Shown here: positions 25,983 through 33,450 of the stretch, in pieces | How positions within the stretch are numbered: the stretch's first letter is position 1 | How the letters are laid out: every line of letters begins with the position of its first letter | Assembly (NCBI RefSeq): GCF_937893305.1 | Contig: NZ_CALBGN010000012.1 | Location: 62,001 to 126,000, forward strand | Reading direction: 5' to 3' | DNA from: an uncultured Helicobacter sp. | GTDB lineage: Bacteria > Campylobacterota > Campylobacteria > Campylobacterales > Helicobacteraceae | DNA length: 64,000 nucleotides | Made by a program: the position numbers and the translations under genes | Notes under the pieces: model-generated | Told to the model about the DNA's origin: nothing | The model's database searches: none | What the model saw: the letters and a program-made list of their open reading frames with translations, nothing else

Positions 25983-26097
25983 GACATTTCCTTGTAGAAA
26001 ATTCTAGGATTATACAAAAAAAATGTTTAATTTTTCTCCGCTTTAAGTCTGTTTTGCTACAATCACAACTTTGAAAATAACTTTAAAGGGAGTTGTT

Positions 26098-26529
26098 GTG
26101 ATTTTTTATTATGTGAAAATTTTTCATATCATTTCTTTTGTCTCTTGGATGGCAATGCTCTTTTATCTACCACGCCTTTTTGTTTATCACGCCGAACATA
26201 TTGAAAATAAAGGTTTTGTGGAAGTTGTAAAAATCCAAGAAGAAAAACTTTACAATTTTATCGGTTATCCTGCTTTAATTGCAACATTTGCTTCTGGGAT
26301 TTGGCTACTTGTATTAGAGCCTAGTTTTTTGACAGGTGGCGGCTGGATGCACGCTAAGATTTTACTTGTTGTGCTGTTGTTAGCTTATCATTTTAGTTTA
26401 TATCGCTATATGGTGGCTTTTAGAGAAAATCGTTGCAAAAAAAGTGGAAAATTTTTTCGCGCATACAATGAAGTGCCAACGCTTGCATTAATCCTTATTA
26501 CAATTTTAGTGATTTTAAAACCATTTTAA
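26098..26529 (+). CDS. hemJ: Protoporphyrinogen oxidase HemJ (UPF0093)
   Basis: A 143-residue inner-membrane protein with four helices. HemJ oxidises protoporphyrinogen IX in haem synthesis in organisms lacking HemG and HemY. The start KIFHIISFVSWMAMLFYLPRLFVYH, with its conserved histidine, is diagnostic. GTG 26098 is chosen because GGGAG lies five bases upstream and the protein then begins MIFYYVKIFH like family members; the longer frame from TTG 26071 lacks a site. It is followed ten bases later by argH. Confidence 0.88.
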   Translation: MIFYYVKIFHIISFVSWMAMLFYLPRLFVYHAEHIENKGFVEVVKIQEEKLYNFIGYPALIATFASGIWLLVLEPSFLTGGGWMHAKILLVVLLLAYHFSLYRYMVAFRENRCKKSGKFFRAYNEVPTLALILITILVILKPF

Positions 26530-26538
26530 AGGTGCATT

Positions 26539-27948
26539 ATGGCAAATCAAAAACTATGGGGCGGACGATTTAGTGCAGGTGTGGCGGAGATTTTAGATAG
26601 ATTTAATGCTTCTTTGCCTTTTGATAAGAAGCTTTATAAACAGGATATTTTAGGTTCTAAAACACACGCTAAAATGCTAGCAAAAAGTGGAATCTTAACG
26701 CAAGATGAAGCAGATTTGATTTGTAAGGGGTTAGAGCAGGTTGAAAATGAAATTAAAAGCGGTGCTTTTCAGTTTGTCTTAAGCGATGAAGATATTCATA
26801 TGGCAGTAGAGAAGCGTTTAACTGAAATTATTGGCGAAACAGGTAAAAAACTTCACACTGCAAGAAGTCGCAATGATCAAGTGGCACTTGATTTTAGACT
26901 TTTTGTTTTGGATTCCAATAAACATTTGCGCAACTTAGTGCTAAATCTCATCTCTACACTTTTAAAGCTTGCAAAAGAACATACACAAACAATGCTCCCG
27001 GGAATGACGCATTTACAGCACGCACAGCCTGTTAATTTCGGTTTTTTACTTTGTGCTTATGCGTGTATGTTTATGCGTGACTTTGAAAGGTTGGAATCCT
27101 CTTTTAAGCGCAACAATTATTGCCCACTTGGTGCTGCTGCACTTGCTGGCACGCCTTATAGCGCAGATAGGCATTTTGTGGCAAAAGAATTAGGTTTTAT
27201 TGCTCCAACACTTAATGCAACAGATTCTGTAAGCGATAGAGATTTTGCACTTGATTTTTTATATGATACAAGTGTGCTTGCTATGCATATTTCACGTCTT
27301 GCAGAAGAACTTGTGCTGTGGAGCAGTTATGAGTTTAGATTTATCACGCTAAGTGATGCATATTCTACGGGAAGTTCTATTATGCCACAAAAGAAAAACC
27401 CAGATGTGCCAGAGCTTTTACGCGGTAAAAGTGGGCGCGTGTATGGGAATTTAATAAGTCTTTTAGTTGTAATGAAAGGCTTACCATTAGCATACAACAA
27501 GGACACACAAGAGGATAAAGAAGGGGTTTTTGATAGTTTTGAAACACTTGAGATTTCTTTAAAAATCTTAGACGATTTGTTAAAGACTATGACAATCCAT
27601 AAAGATTCTATGTTAAAAGCTTGTAGAGTAGGGCATTTAAGTGCAACAGATTTAGCAGATTTTCTTGTTAAAAATTGTGGAATCCCTTTTAGAGAAGCTC
27701 ATCACATTACCGGAAAAGCCGTTGCAAGTGCAGAGTCTTTACAGAAAGACTTAAGTGAGTTAAGCGTAGAAGAACTTTGTGCAGTGGATTCTAAAATCCC
27801 AAAAGAAGCACATAATAGCTTGGATTTAAATGCTTCAATGAATAGTCGTAACTCTTATGGCGGAACTTCTACACAATCTACACTTACACAAATTGAAAGT
27901 CTAAATGCGTGGTTAGAGATTGCAAAAGCAAGCATAAAGGACACATGA
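26539..27948 (+). CDS. argH: Argininosuccinate lyase
   Basis: Last enzyme of arginine synthesis, cleaving argininosuccinate to arginine and fumarate. The 469-residue protein contains the N-terminal KLWGGRFS, the TARSRNDQVALD and LPGMTHLQHAQPVNF blocks, and the fumarase-superfamily signature GSSIMPQKKNPD with the catalytic serine loop. Its stop overlaps the ubiE start (ATGATG), so the two are coupled. Confidence 0.96.
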   Translation: MANQKLWGGRFSAGVAEILDRFNASLPFDKKLYKQDILGSKTHAKMLAKSGILTQDEADLICKGLEQVENEIKSGAFQFVLSDEDIHMAVEKRLTEIIGETGKKLHTARSRNDQVALDFRLFVLDSNKHLRNLVLNLISTLLKLAKEHTQTMLPGMTHLQHAQPVNFGFLLCAYACMFMRDFERLESSFKRNNYCPLGAAALAGTPYSADRHFVAKELGFIAPTLNATDSVSDRDFALDFLYDTSVLAMHISRLAEELVLWSSYEFRFITLSDAYSTGSSIMPQKKNPDVPELLRGKSGRVYGNLISLLVVMKGLPLAYNKDTQEDKEGVFDSFETLEISLKILDDLLKTMTIHKDSMLKACRVGHLSATDLADFLVKNCGIPFREAHHITGKAVASAESLQKDLSELSVEELCAVDSKIPKEAHNSLDLNASMNSRNSYGGTSTQSTLTQIESLNAWLEIAKASIKDT

Positions 27949-28676
27949 TGTCAAAGCAACAAGAAATTATTGCAATGTTTGATGATATTGCAGGAAGTTA
28001 CGATTTGACAAATCGCGTAATGAGCTGTGGGATAGATATCGCTTGGCGCAAAATTGCGTGCAAACAAGCTTTTAAAAATCTCTCAAAAAATCAAGGCTTA
28101 GAAATCGCTGATATTGCCTGTGGCACAGGGGATATGATAAGCCATTGGCAAAAAAATGCGCAAAAAGAAAGCATAGAGATTCAAAGCATTGTTGGACTTG
28201 ATCCAAGTGAGGGAATGCTAAGTGTTGCACGCAAAAAAATGCCAGAGATTTGCTTTATGCAATGCGAGGCAACAAAGCTACCATTAGAGAGTGAGAGCAA
28301 AGATATTTTAAGTATTGCTTATGGAATTCGTAATGTAGTGGAGCGCGAGAAAGCATTAAACGAATTTGCAAGAGTGCTTAAAAAAGATGGAATCTTAGTG
28401 ATTTTAGAATTTACAAAATGTGAAAATCCAAGTTTTGCAGAACGCTTAATGGGGTTTTATACAAAAAATATTTTACCCTTTGTTGGTGGAATCTTATCAA
28501 GAAATTATCGTGCATATCGTTATTTGCCGGACTCTATTGAAGAGTTTTTAACCACAGATAAATTGAGTTTTGAACTTAGCAAAGCTGGTTTTAAAACTCT
28601 TTATACGAAAGCATTTTCTGCAGGTGTTTGCACGTTATTCATTGCAAAAAATTGCAGCTATATCAATAAAACTTGA
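27948..28676 (+). CDS. ubiE: Menaquinone/ubiquinone C-methyltransferase UbiE (MenG)
   Basis: SAM-dependent methyltransferase that converts demethylmenaquinone to menaquinone. Motif I is IADIACGTGDMISHW; LDPSEGMLSVARKK, YGIRNVVEREKAL and the C-terminal GVCTLFIAKN follow the family. Two ATGs are adjacent; the one at 27948 is six bases from AAGGA, the other only three, so 242 residues are assigned. With mqnE in the same window it serves the menaquinone pathway. Its stop codon lies in the loop of the following terminator. Confidence 0.92.
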   Translation: MSKQQEIIAMFDDIAGSYDLTNRVMSCGIDIAWRKIACKQAFKNLSKNQGLEIADIACGTGDMISHWQKNAQKESIEIQSIVGLDPSEGMLSVARKKMPEICFMQCEATKLPLESESKDILSIAYGIRNVVEREKALNEFARVLKKDGILVILEFTKCENPSFAERLMGFYTKNILPFVGGILSRNYRAYRYLPDSIEEFLTTDKLSFELSKAGFKTLYTKAFSAGVCTLFIAKNCSYINKT

Positions 28677-28691
28677 TTTATTGATATAGCT
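28656..28691 (+). terminator. Perfect 15-bp terminator hairpin overlapping the ubiE stop
   Basis: AGCTATATCAATAAA (28656-28670) pairs perfectly with 28677-28691 around a six-base loop that contains the ubiE TGA; TTGCT follows. The stem is AT-rich and unusually long. It separates argH-ubiE from arsP. Confidence 0.75.
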
Positions 28692-28732
28692 TTGCTATAC
28701 TTCTTTCAAAATAAAAATTGCTAGGAGTATGT

Positions 28733-29674
28733 ATGCAGATCCCGCAAGTTTTTGTAGATAAATTACTTACAACAGCGTGGATATTTTCTCTCTATTTTAT
28801 AGAGCTCTCTTTGTTATTTTTGACAATCAGCTGCTGCGTAGCATTATTGCAGCAAAGATTCCAAACTCTACTTCAAAAAACGCTGAAAAATAATATTTTT
28901 GGTTATATCAAAGCTATTTTACTTGGTGCATTAACGCCTTTTTGCTCCTGCTCTACAATCCCATTATTCTATGGCTTATTACAAGCAAAGATTCCATTAA
29001 GCATTGCTTGTGCATATTTGCTCACTTCACCACTTTTAAATCCTGTGCTTTTAGTGATGATTGTATTTACATTTGGAGGAAAATTAGCAAGTGTGTATGC
29101 TTTATTTATTATCTTATTTGTATTTTTTGTCGCTTTGAATCTTACCAAAATCCCCACTCATCTTTTGCTGAAAGACAATGCCATTTTTTCGCCAAAGCCA
29201 ACACCCCTACTTCTGCAAAAGCCTCAAATGCAAAAACCTTTAATCTTTGTTCAAAAACCCAAAAAAATTTCCATAAAAAAAGCATTTAATGAAGCATTGT
29301 TTCAGTATAAAAAAGTTTTTGTGTATTTGGTTGTTGGAATGCTTATTGGTGCAGTGCTAAAGGGATTTGCCCCACAAGATTCTCTGTATTTTATCGCAGA
29401 ATTTAAAAGCACTGGAATCATACTTGCCGCATTACTTGGGATTTTTCTCTATGTGCGTGTAGAAGCCATAATCCCCATTGGAGTTGCATTGCTTGATGTA
29501 GGTGTGCCACTGGAAATTGTGATGAGCTTTTTAATTGCTGGTGGGGGTTGCTCTTTGCCTGAATTGATCTTGCTAAAATCTAAAATGCGTTTTTTATTTT
29601 TGGTTATTTTTGTTGGCATTGTATTGAGCAGTGCGATTATATTTGGCTATTTTACGCTATTTTTAACTTATTAA
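28733..29674 (+). CDS. arsP: ArsP-type permease (organoarsenical efflux / SO_0444-like)
   Basis: A 313-residue membrane protein with about eight helices. The motif GALTPFCSCSTIPLFYGLL with its paired cysteines is the hallmark of the ArsP permease family, which exports trivalent methyl- and aryl-arsenicals. The start ATG 28733 is five bases from AGGAG. It is followed 10 bases later by an ArsR regulator and then arsB, supporting an arsenic role. The middle of the protein carries a polar loop rich in K, P and Q (about residues 145-185). Confidence 0.82.
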   Translation: MQIPQVFVDKLLTTAWIFSLYFIELSLLFLTISCCVALLQQRFQTLLQKTLKNNIFGYIKAILLGALTPFCSCSTIPLFYGLLQAKIPLSIACAYLLTSPLLNPVLLVMIVFTFGGKLASVYALFIILFVFFVALNLTKIPTHLLLKDNAIFSPKPTPLLLQKPQMQKPLIFVQKPKKISIKKAFNEALFQYKKVFVYLVVGMLIGAVLKGFAPQDSLYFIAEFKSTGIILAALLGIFLYVRVEAIIPIGVALLDVGVPLEIVMSFLIAGGGCSLPELILLKSKMRFLFLVIFVGIVLSSAIIFGYFTLFLTY

Positions 29675-29684
29675 AGGAGATACA

Positions 29685-30005
29685 ATGGAAGATTTTTTAC
29701 GAGTTATGCAGGCTTTAAATGATAAAAGTCGCCTTGAAATTCTTATGTTCTTAAAAGCGCAAGAAGATATGCTTTGTGTGTGTGATTTGCAACATTCTTT
29801 AAATATGATTCAATCAAGGCTTTCAAGGCATTTGAAAATTCTCAAAGATGCAGGATTTTTAGAATTTGTGCGTAAAGGCACTTGGGCATATTATGGAATC
29901 AAAAAAGACTTAAGTCCATTATGTGCGATTTTATTACAAGAATTAGAGCATTTGAAAATAACGCTTCCACCATTGGTGCGTGTTTCTTGTAAAATTTCTC
30001 AATAA
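29685..30005 (+). CDS. arsR: ArsR-family metalloregulator
   Basis: A 106-residue winged-helix repressor. The sequence MLCVCDLQHSL carries the C-x-C-D metal/arsenite site typical of ArsR (ELCVCDL), followed by the recognition helix SRLSRHLKILKDAGFL. It would release its promoter on binding As(III). The strong AAAGGAG site and 10-base gap put it in the arsP operon. A further cysteine (VSCKISQ) lies at the C-terminus. Confidence 0.9.
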   Translation: MEDFLRVMQALNDKSRLEILMFLKAQEDMLCVCDLQHSLNMIQSRLSRHLKILKDAGFLEFVRKGTWAYYGIKKDLSPLCAILLQELEHLKITLPPLVRVSCKISQ

Positions 30006-30015
30006 GGCTGAAGGT

Positions 30016-31293
30016 ATGGGTTTTATCATTTTTATACTCACTTTGCTTTGCATTTATATCCGTCCTTTTAATTTGCCTTTGTGGGTGTATAGCTCTCTTG
30101 GGGCAGCTCTTTGCTTGGGATTTGGCTTTGTGAGTTTAAGCGATGTGGGATTTGTGTGGGGTATGGTGTGGGATAGCACCTTTAGCCTTGTTGGGCTTAT
30201 CATTTTTGCATTATCTTTAGAAAAGCTTGGATTTTTTGAAGTTTTAGCCCACTACACGCTAAGGCTTTCTACGCATAAGCAAACTTTACATTTACAAACT
30301 TGGAAATTTTTTGTCTTTATAGGTGTGCTTGCAAGTGTGTTGGCGACATTTTTTTCTAATGATGGGGCGATTTTAATCCTAACGCCTCTAATCATCGCGC
30401 TTTTAACCCATATCAAAAATGTCAAATTCTCACGCTCTCCGCTTATTGTCTTTTTACTATTTGTGGGGTTTATGAGTGATTTTGCTTCAAATACATTTAT
30501 CTTTTCAAATCTCACAAACATCATCACCGCAGATTTTTTTACAATCACATTTATAGATTTTGCCTTGGCTATGGCATTGCCGCAGCTTTTTGTGATCCTT
30601 GCTACTCTTATGTTATTTTGGATTCTCTTTACACGCAAGCTCCCAAAAACACTAGAATTTAAAGTGCATACACAAGCTTTGCCAAAGCCTAGCATTACGC
30701 TATTTTGTTTTGGTTTAACCTTACTTTTGCTCTTTGGTATTATTGGCGGGGAGAAATTTAACATTGCTCTTTGTGTTTTCACACTAGGCGTGGCATTTTT
30801 AGGCACGCTGTGTGGAATCCTAACGCACAAAATTGTGCTTAAAGAAATGCTCAAACTTGCCCCTTTAGGCATTGTAACTTTTAGCTTGGGGCTGTTTATC
30901 GTGGTATTTGGGCTAAACAATATGGGGCTTGTTGGGCTACTAGCTGAAGGGCTTAGGCATTTTGATACCCTGCCATTATTTGCACAAATCTTTAGCGTAG
31001 GTATATCTTCAAGTCTTGGCTCTAGCGTGATAAATAATTTACCTATGGTTATGCTAGGGGATTTAGCACTAAAGGATTCTAGCAACGCACTTATTTTTGC
31101 GCATTTGCTAGGCTGCAATGTCGGGGCAAAGCTCACGCCCATTGGCTCACTTGCTACTTTGCTTTGGCTTTTTAGTCTTAAACGCTATGGGATTAGCATT
31201 AGCTTTTTGCAATATATGCTAGTAGCTTTGCTTATCGTGCCTTTTGTGCTTTTTTTCGGGCTTTTGGGACTTTGGGTTTATATGATGATATAA
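30016..31293 (+). CDS. arsB: ArsB-family arsenite efflux pump
   Basis: A 425-residue membrane protein of the ArsB/NhaD superfamily with about twelve helices, exporting arsenite or antimonite. Blocks such as WDSTFSLVGLIIFALSLEKLGFFE, FFSNDGAILILTPLIIALL and the C-terminal SSLGSSVINNLPMVMLGDLAL with CNVGAKLTPIGSLATLLW are typical. ATG 30016 is used because GAAGG lies three to eight bases upstream and a longer frame would overlap arsR. Base use is richer in G than in flanking genes, and only one copy of the window's common TGGAATC heptamer occurs here. Confidence 0.88.
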   Translation: MGFIIFILTLLCIYIRPFNLPLWVYSSLGAALCLGFGFVSLSDVGFVWGMVWDSTFSLVGLIIFALSLEKLGFFEVLAHYTLRLSTHKQTLHLQTWKFFVFIGVLASVLATFFSNDGAILILTPLIIALLTHIKNVKFSRSPLIVFLLFVGFMSDFASNTFIFSNLTNIITADFFTITFIDFALAMALPQLFVILATLMLFWILFTRKLPKTLEFKVHTQALPKPSITLFCFGLTLLLLFGIIGGEKFNIALCVFTLGVAFLGTLCGILTHKIVLKEMLKLAPLGIVTFSLGLFIVVFGLNNMGLVGLLAEGLRHFDTLPLFAQIFSVGISSSLGSSVINNLPMVMLGDLALKDSSNALIFAHLLGCNVGAKLTPIGSLATLLWLFSLKRYGISISFLQYMLVALLIVPFVLFFGLLGLWVYMMI

Positions 31294-31302
31294 GGAGAGA
31301 TG

Positions 31303-32490
31303 ATGAGTGCTTATTTTGCTCTTGCTTGGCTCAATTTTTTTATCGCTGATGTCAATGATGGGCTTGGTCCTTATCTTGGCGTATTTTTAAAAGAGCATCA
31401 ATTCACAGAATCACAAATTGGGCTAATTACCACAAGTGCATCATTGTGTGCTTTGATTTTTGGGATTTTTCTTGGAGTTTTGATTGACAAAACGCATTTT
31501 AAACGAGGGATTATCGCCTTATGTATCGTGGGGATTGTCTTAGCAACAGGGGCGAATTATTTTTATCCGCATTTTACTTTTACGCTTGCAGCTCAAATTG
31601 CCATCGCCTTATGTGCGGTGTGTCTTGCCCCTGCTTTTAGTGCTATTACGCTTGGGATTGTAGGGCAAAAAGGATTTAGCAAACAAATTAGTCTCAATGA
31701 AGCCTACAAGCACGCAGGCACAGCCTTTAGCGCAGGGCTTAGTTTTGTATTTGCGCTTGATTATGGCATTGGAGCGATTTTTATCATCACAGCTCTTATG
31801 GGAGTGTGTGCTTTAGTGTTTTTAGCTTTGCTTAAAAGCTCACAAATCAATCACGCAGTAGCTTGTGGCAAGGAAGAAGGAGTGGAGATCCCACTGCGTA
31901 AGGCACTAGGCGATGTGAGAGTGCTATTTTTAGGCGTGGTGATGTTTTGCTTTCATCTAAGCAATGCCTATATGCTTCCCTTGCTTAGTCAAAGAGCGCA
32001 TACTCTTGGCATAGATTCTAGCGGTGCGTATGCGGCAGCGACTATTCTTATCGCACAATGCACGATGATAGGAATCTCTTTATTGTGTATGAGATTATTG
32101 CAGACAAAAGAGAATCCGCATTTTTCACATATTTATGTGTATCTTATGGGGGTTGCACTTTTTGGGCTTATCGTGCGTGGGGGTGTGGCGGCACATTTTG
32201 ATGGGATACTAGCTATGATAATCGTGCAGATTTTAGATGGTGTTGGGGCTGGGATTGTCGGTGTGATTTTACCGCTTTTGGTGGCTATGCTTATGCGTGG
32301 AAGTGGGCATATCAATGCTGCTTTTGCTTGTGTGATGACTTTTGGTGGGGTTGGGGCGGCTTTGAGCGGGAGCTTGGGAGGATATATCGCACAATATTTT
32401 GGATATTTTTATGCGTATTTGACATTAGCTTTTGTAGCGGCTTTTGGACTTTTGATTTGGGTGTTTTCTTATACAATTTTTCATAGGTAA
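31303..32490 (+). CDS. MFS transporter of the arsenic cassette
   Basis: A 395-residue major-facilitator protein with about twelve helices. The N-terminal segment has LAWLNFFIADVNDGLGPYLGVFL, and loop 2-3 reads GVLIDKTHFKRG like the MFS G-x-x-x-D-R/K motif. Its place directly after arsB suggests arsenical or drug export; ArsJ is one MFS type in such clusters, but the GAPDH partner usual for ArsJ is absent. Of two adjacent ATGs, the second is five bases after AAGGAG. Like arsB it is G-rich. Confidence 0.72.
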   Translation: MSAYFALAWLNFFIADVNDGLGPYLGVFLKEHQFTESQIGLITTSASLCALIFGIFLGVLIDKTHFKRGIIALCIVGIVLATGANYFYPHFTFTLAAQIAIALCAVCLAPAFSAITLGIVGQKGFSKQISLNEAYKHAGTAFSAGLSFVFALDYGIGAIFIITALMGVCALVFLALLKSSQINHAVACGKEEGVEIPLRKALGDVRVLFLGVVMFCFHLSNAYMLPLLSQRAHTLGIDSSGAYAAATILIAQCTMIGISLLCMRLLQTKENPHFSHIYVYLMGVALFGLIVRGGVAAHFDGILAMIIVQILDGVGAGIVGVILPLLVAMLMRGSGHINAAFACVMTFGGVGAALSGSLGGYIAQYFGYFYAYLTLAFVAAFGLLIWVFSYTIFHR

Positions 32491-32551
32491 GGCAAATTTT
32501 ATATTTATTTTTGCATAATGTTACCTTTTAAATCTAAATGGAAGGAAAATT

Positions 32552-33334
32552 ATGAAGGGTAAAGTTCTAGCTTTAGGCTTAATTAGTGGTGAAGATGGAA
32601 ATCGTTATACTTTTGAAGTTAATGATATAGTTAATTTAGAAGACAGAAATCCTCAGAATCTCACGGGCTGTGAAGTGGATTTTGAAGTGAGTGAAAAGGC
32701 GGCAAAAAATATTTTCATCATAGGTGCGAGTATTAATATAGCAAACATCAAAGGGCAATTAATGTCAAATGATACACAAAGTATTCGCTTTAAGTTCTTG
32801 CTTGCTATGGGGCTTTATTTTGGAGCTGGTTTTATTTCATTAATCCCATTTTTAGGTTGGGTGCTTGGACCTATTTTATTGATTTCTGGATTTGTGGTGT
32901 ATGTATTGACTGTGTTTGGGGCAAGACACGCGAGTGAAAGCAAGACTTTATTAAAAAATTTCATTCTCTCTATGGTGATTTTTGCTGTGGCATTTATTCT
33001 GGCTATGATTTTTGGCGGTAGCGCACTAGTTGGTTTTATTTCTGGATATGATTCAGCTGGAGGATTTGGATTTACTATGGCAATGATATTGCTTATCATT
33101 GGTGGTATTGCAACATTTGTTTATCAGCTTTTATTCTTTAGAGAATTAGCTTTTATTACTGAACAGAAATTCTTGCTTTGGGGATTTTATGTAAATGTTC
33201 TTGGTAGTTTGACAACATTAATTATGATAGGTTGGCTATTGATGTTTGCTGCTTTTGTGTTGTGGGTCATTGGCTTCTATCAAATGAAAAATATCCGCAA
33301 ACGCACAGATGCTGATATAATGCCTTGGTTTTAA
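32552..33334 (+). CDS. DUF996-type membrane protein with N-terminal OB-like domain
   Basis: The 260-residue protein has two parts. Residues 1-60 (GKVLALGLISGEDGNRYTF, then LTGCEVDFEVSEKAAKNIFII) resemble a cold-shock-like OB fold as found in small fused regulators. Residues 80-245 hold about five membrane helices rich in G and I, resembling DUF996, and the tail ends KRTDADIMPWF. Function is unknown. A GGAAGG site precedes the ATG; a terminator follows 8 bases after the stop. Confidence 0.7.
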   Translation: MKGKVLALGLISGEDGNRYTFEVNDIVNLEDRNPQNLTGCEVDFEVSEKAAKNIFIIGASINIANIKGQLMSNDTQSIRFKFLLAMGLYFGAGFISLIPFLGWVLGPILLISGFVVYVLTVFGARHASESKTLLKNFILSMVIFAVAFILAMIFGGSALVGFISGYDSAGGFGFTMAMILLIIGGIATFVYQLLFFRELAFITEQKFLLWGFYVNVLGSLTTLIMIGWLLMFAAFVLWVIGFYQMKNIRKRTDADIMPWF

Positions 33335-33341
33335 GGTTTAG

Positions 33342-33361
33342 CAGGGCTTATATAAGCCCTG
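33342..33361 (+). terminator. Rho-independent terminator
   Basis: CAGGGCTT (33342-33349) and AAGCCCTG (33354-33361) form a GC-rich 8-bp stem with a four-base ATAT loop (the loop can pair further), followed by TTTATTT. It ends the DUF996-type gene and lies about 90 bases before guaA. Confidence 0.85.
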
Positions 33362-33450
33362 TTTATTTGAAAATTAAGAATTGCTAACTTCTCTCTAAAC
33401 TTCATTTTGTTACAATTTGCAAATAATTTTTTATTTACAAAGGTGTCTAT

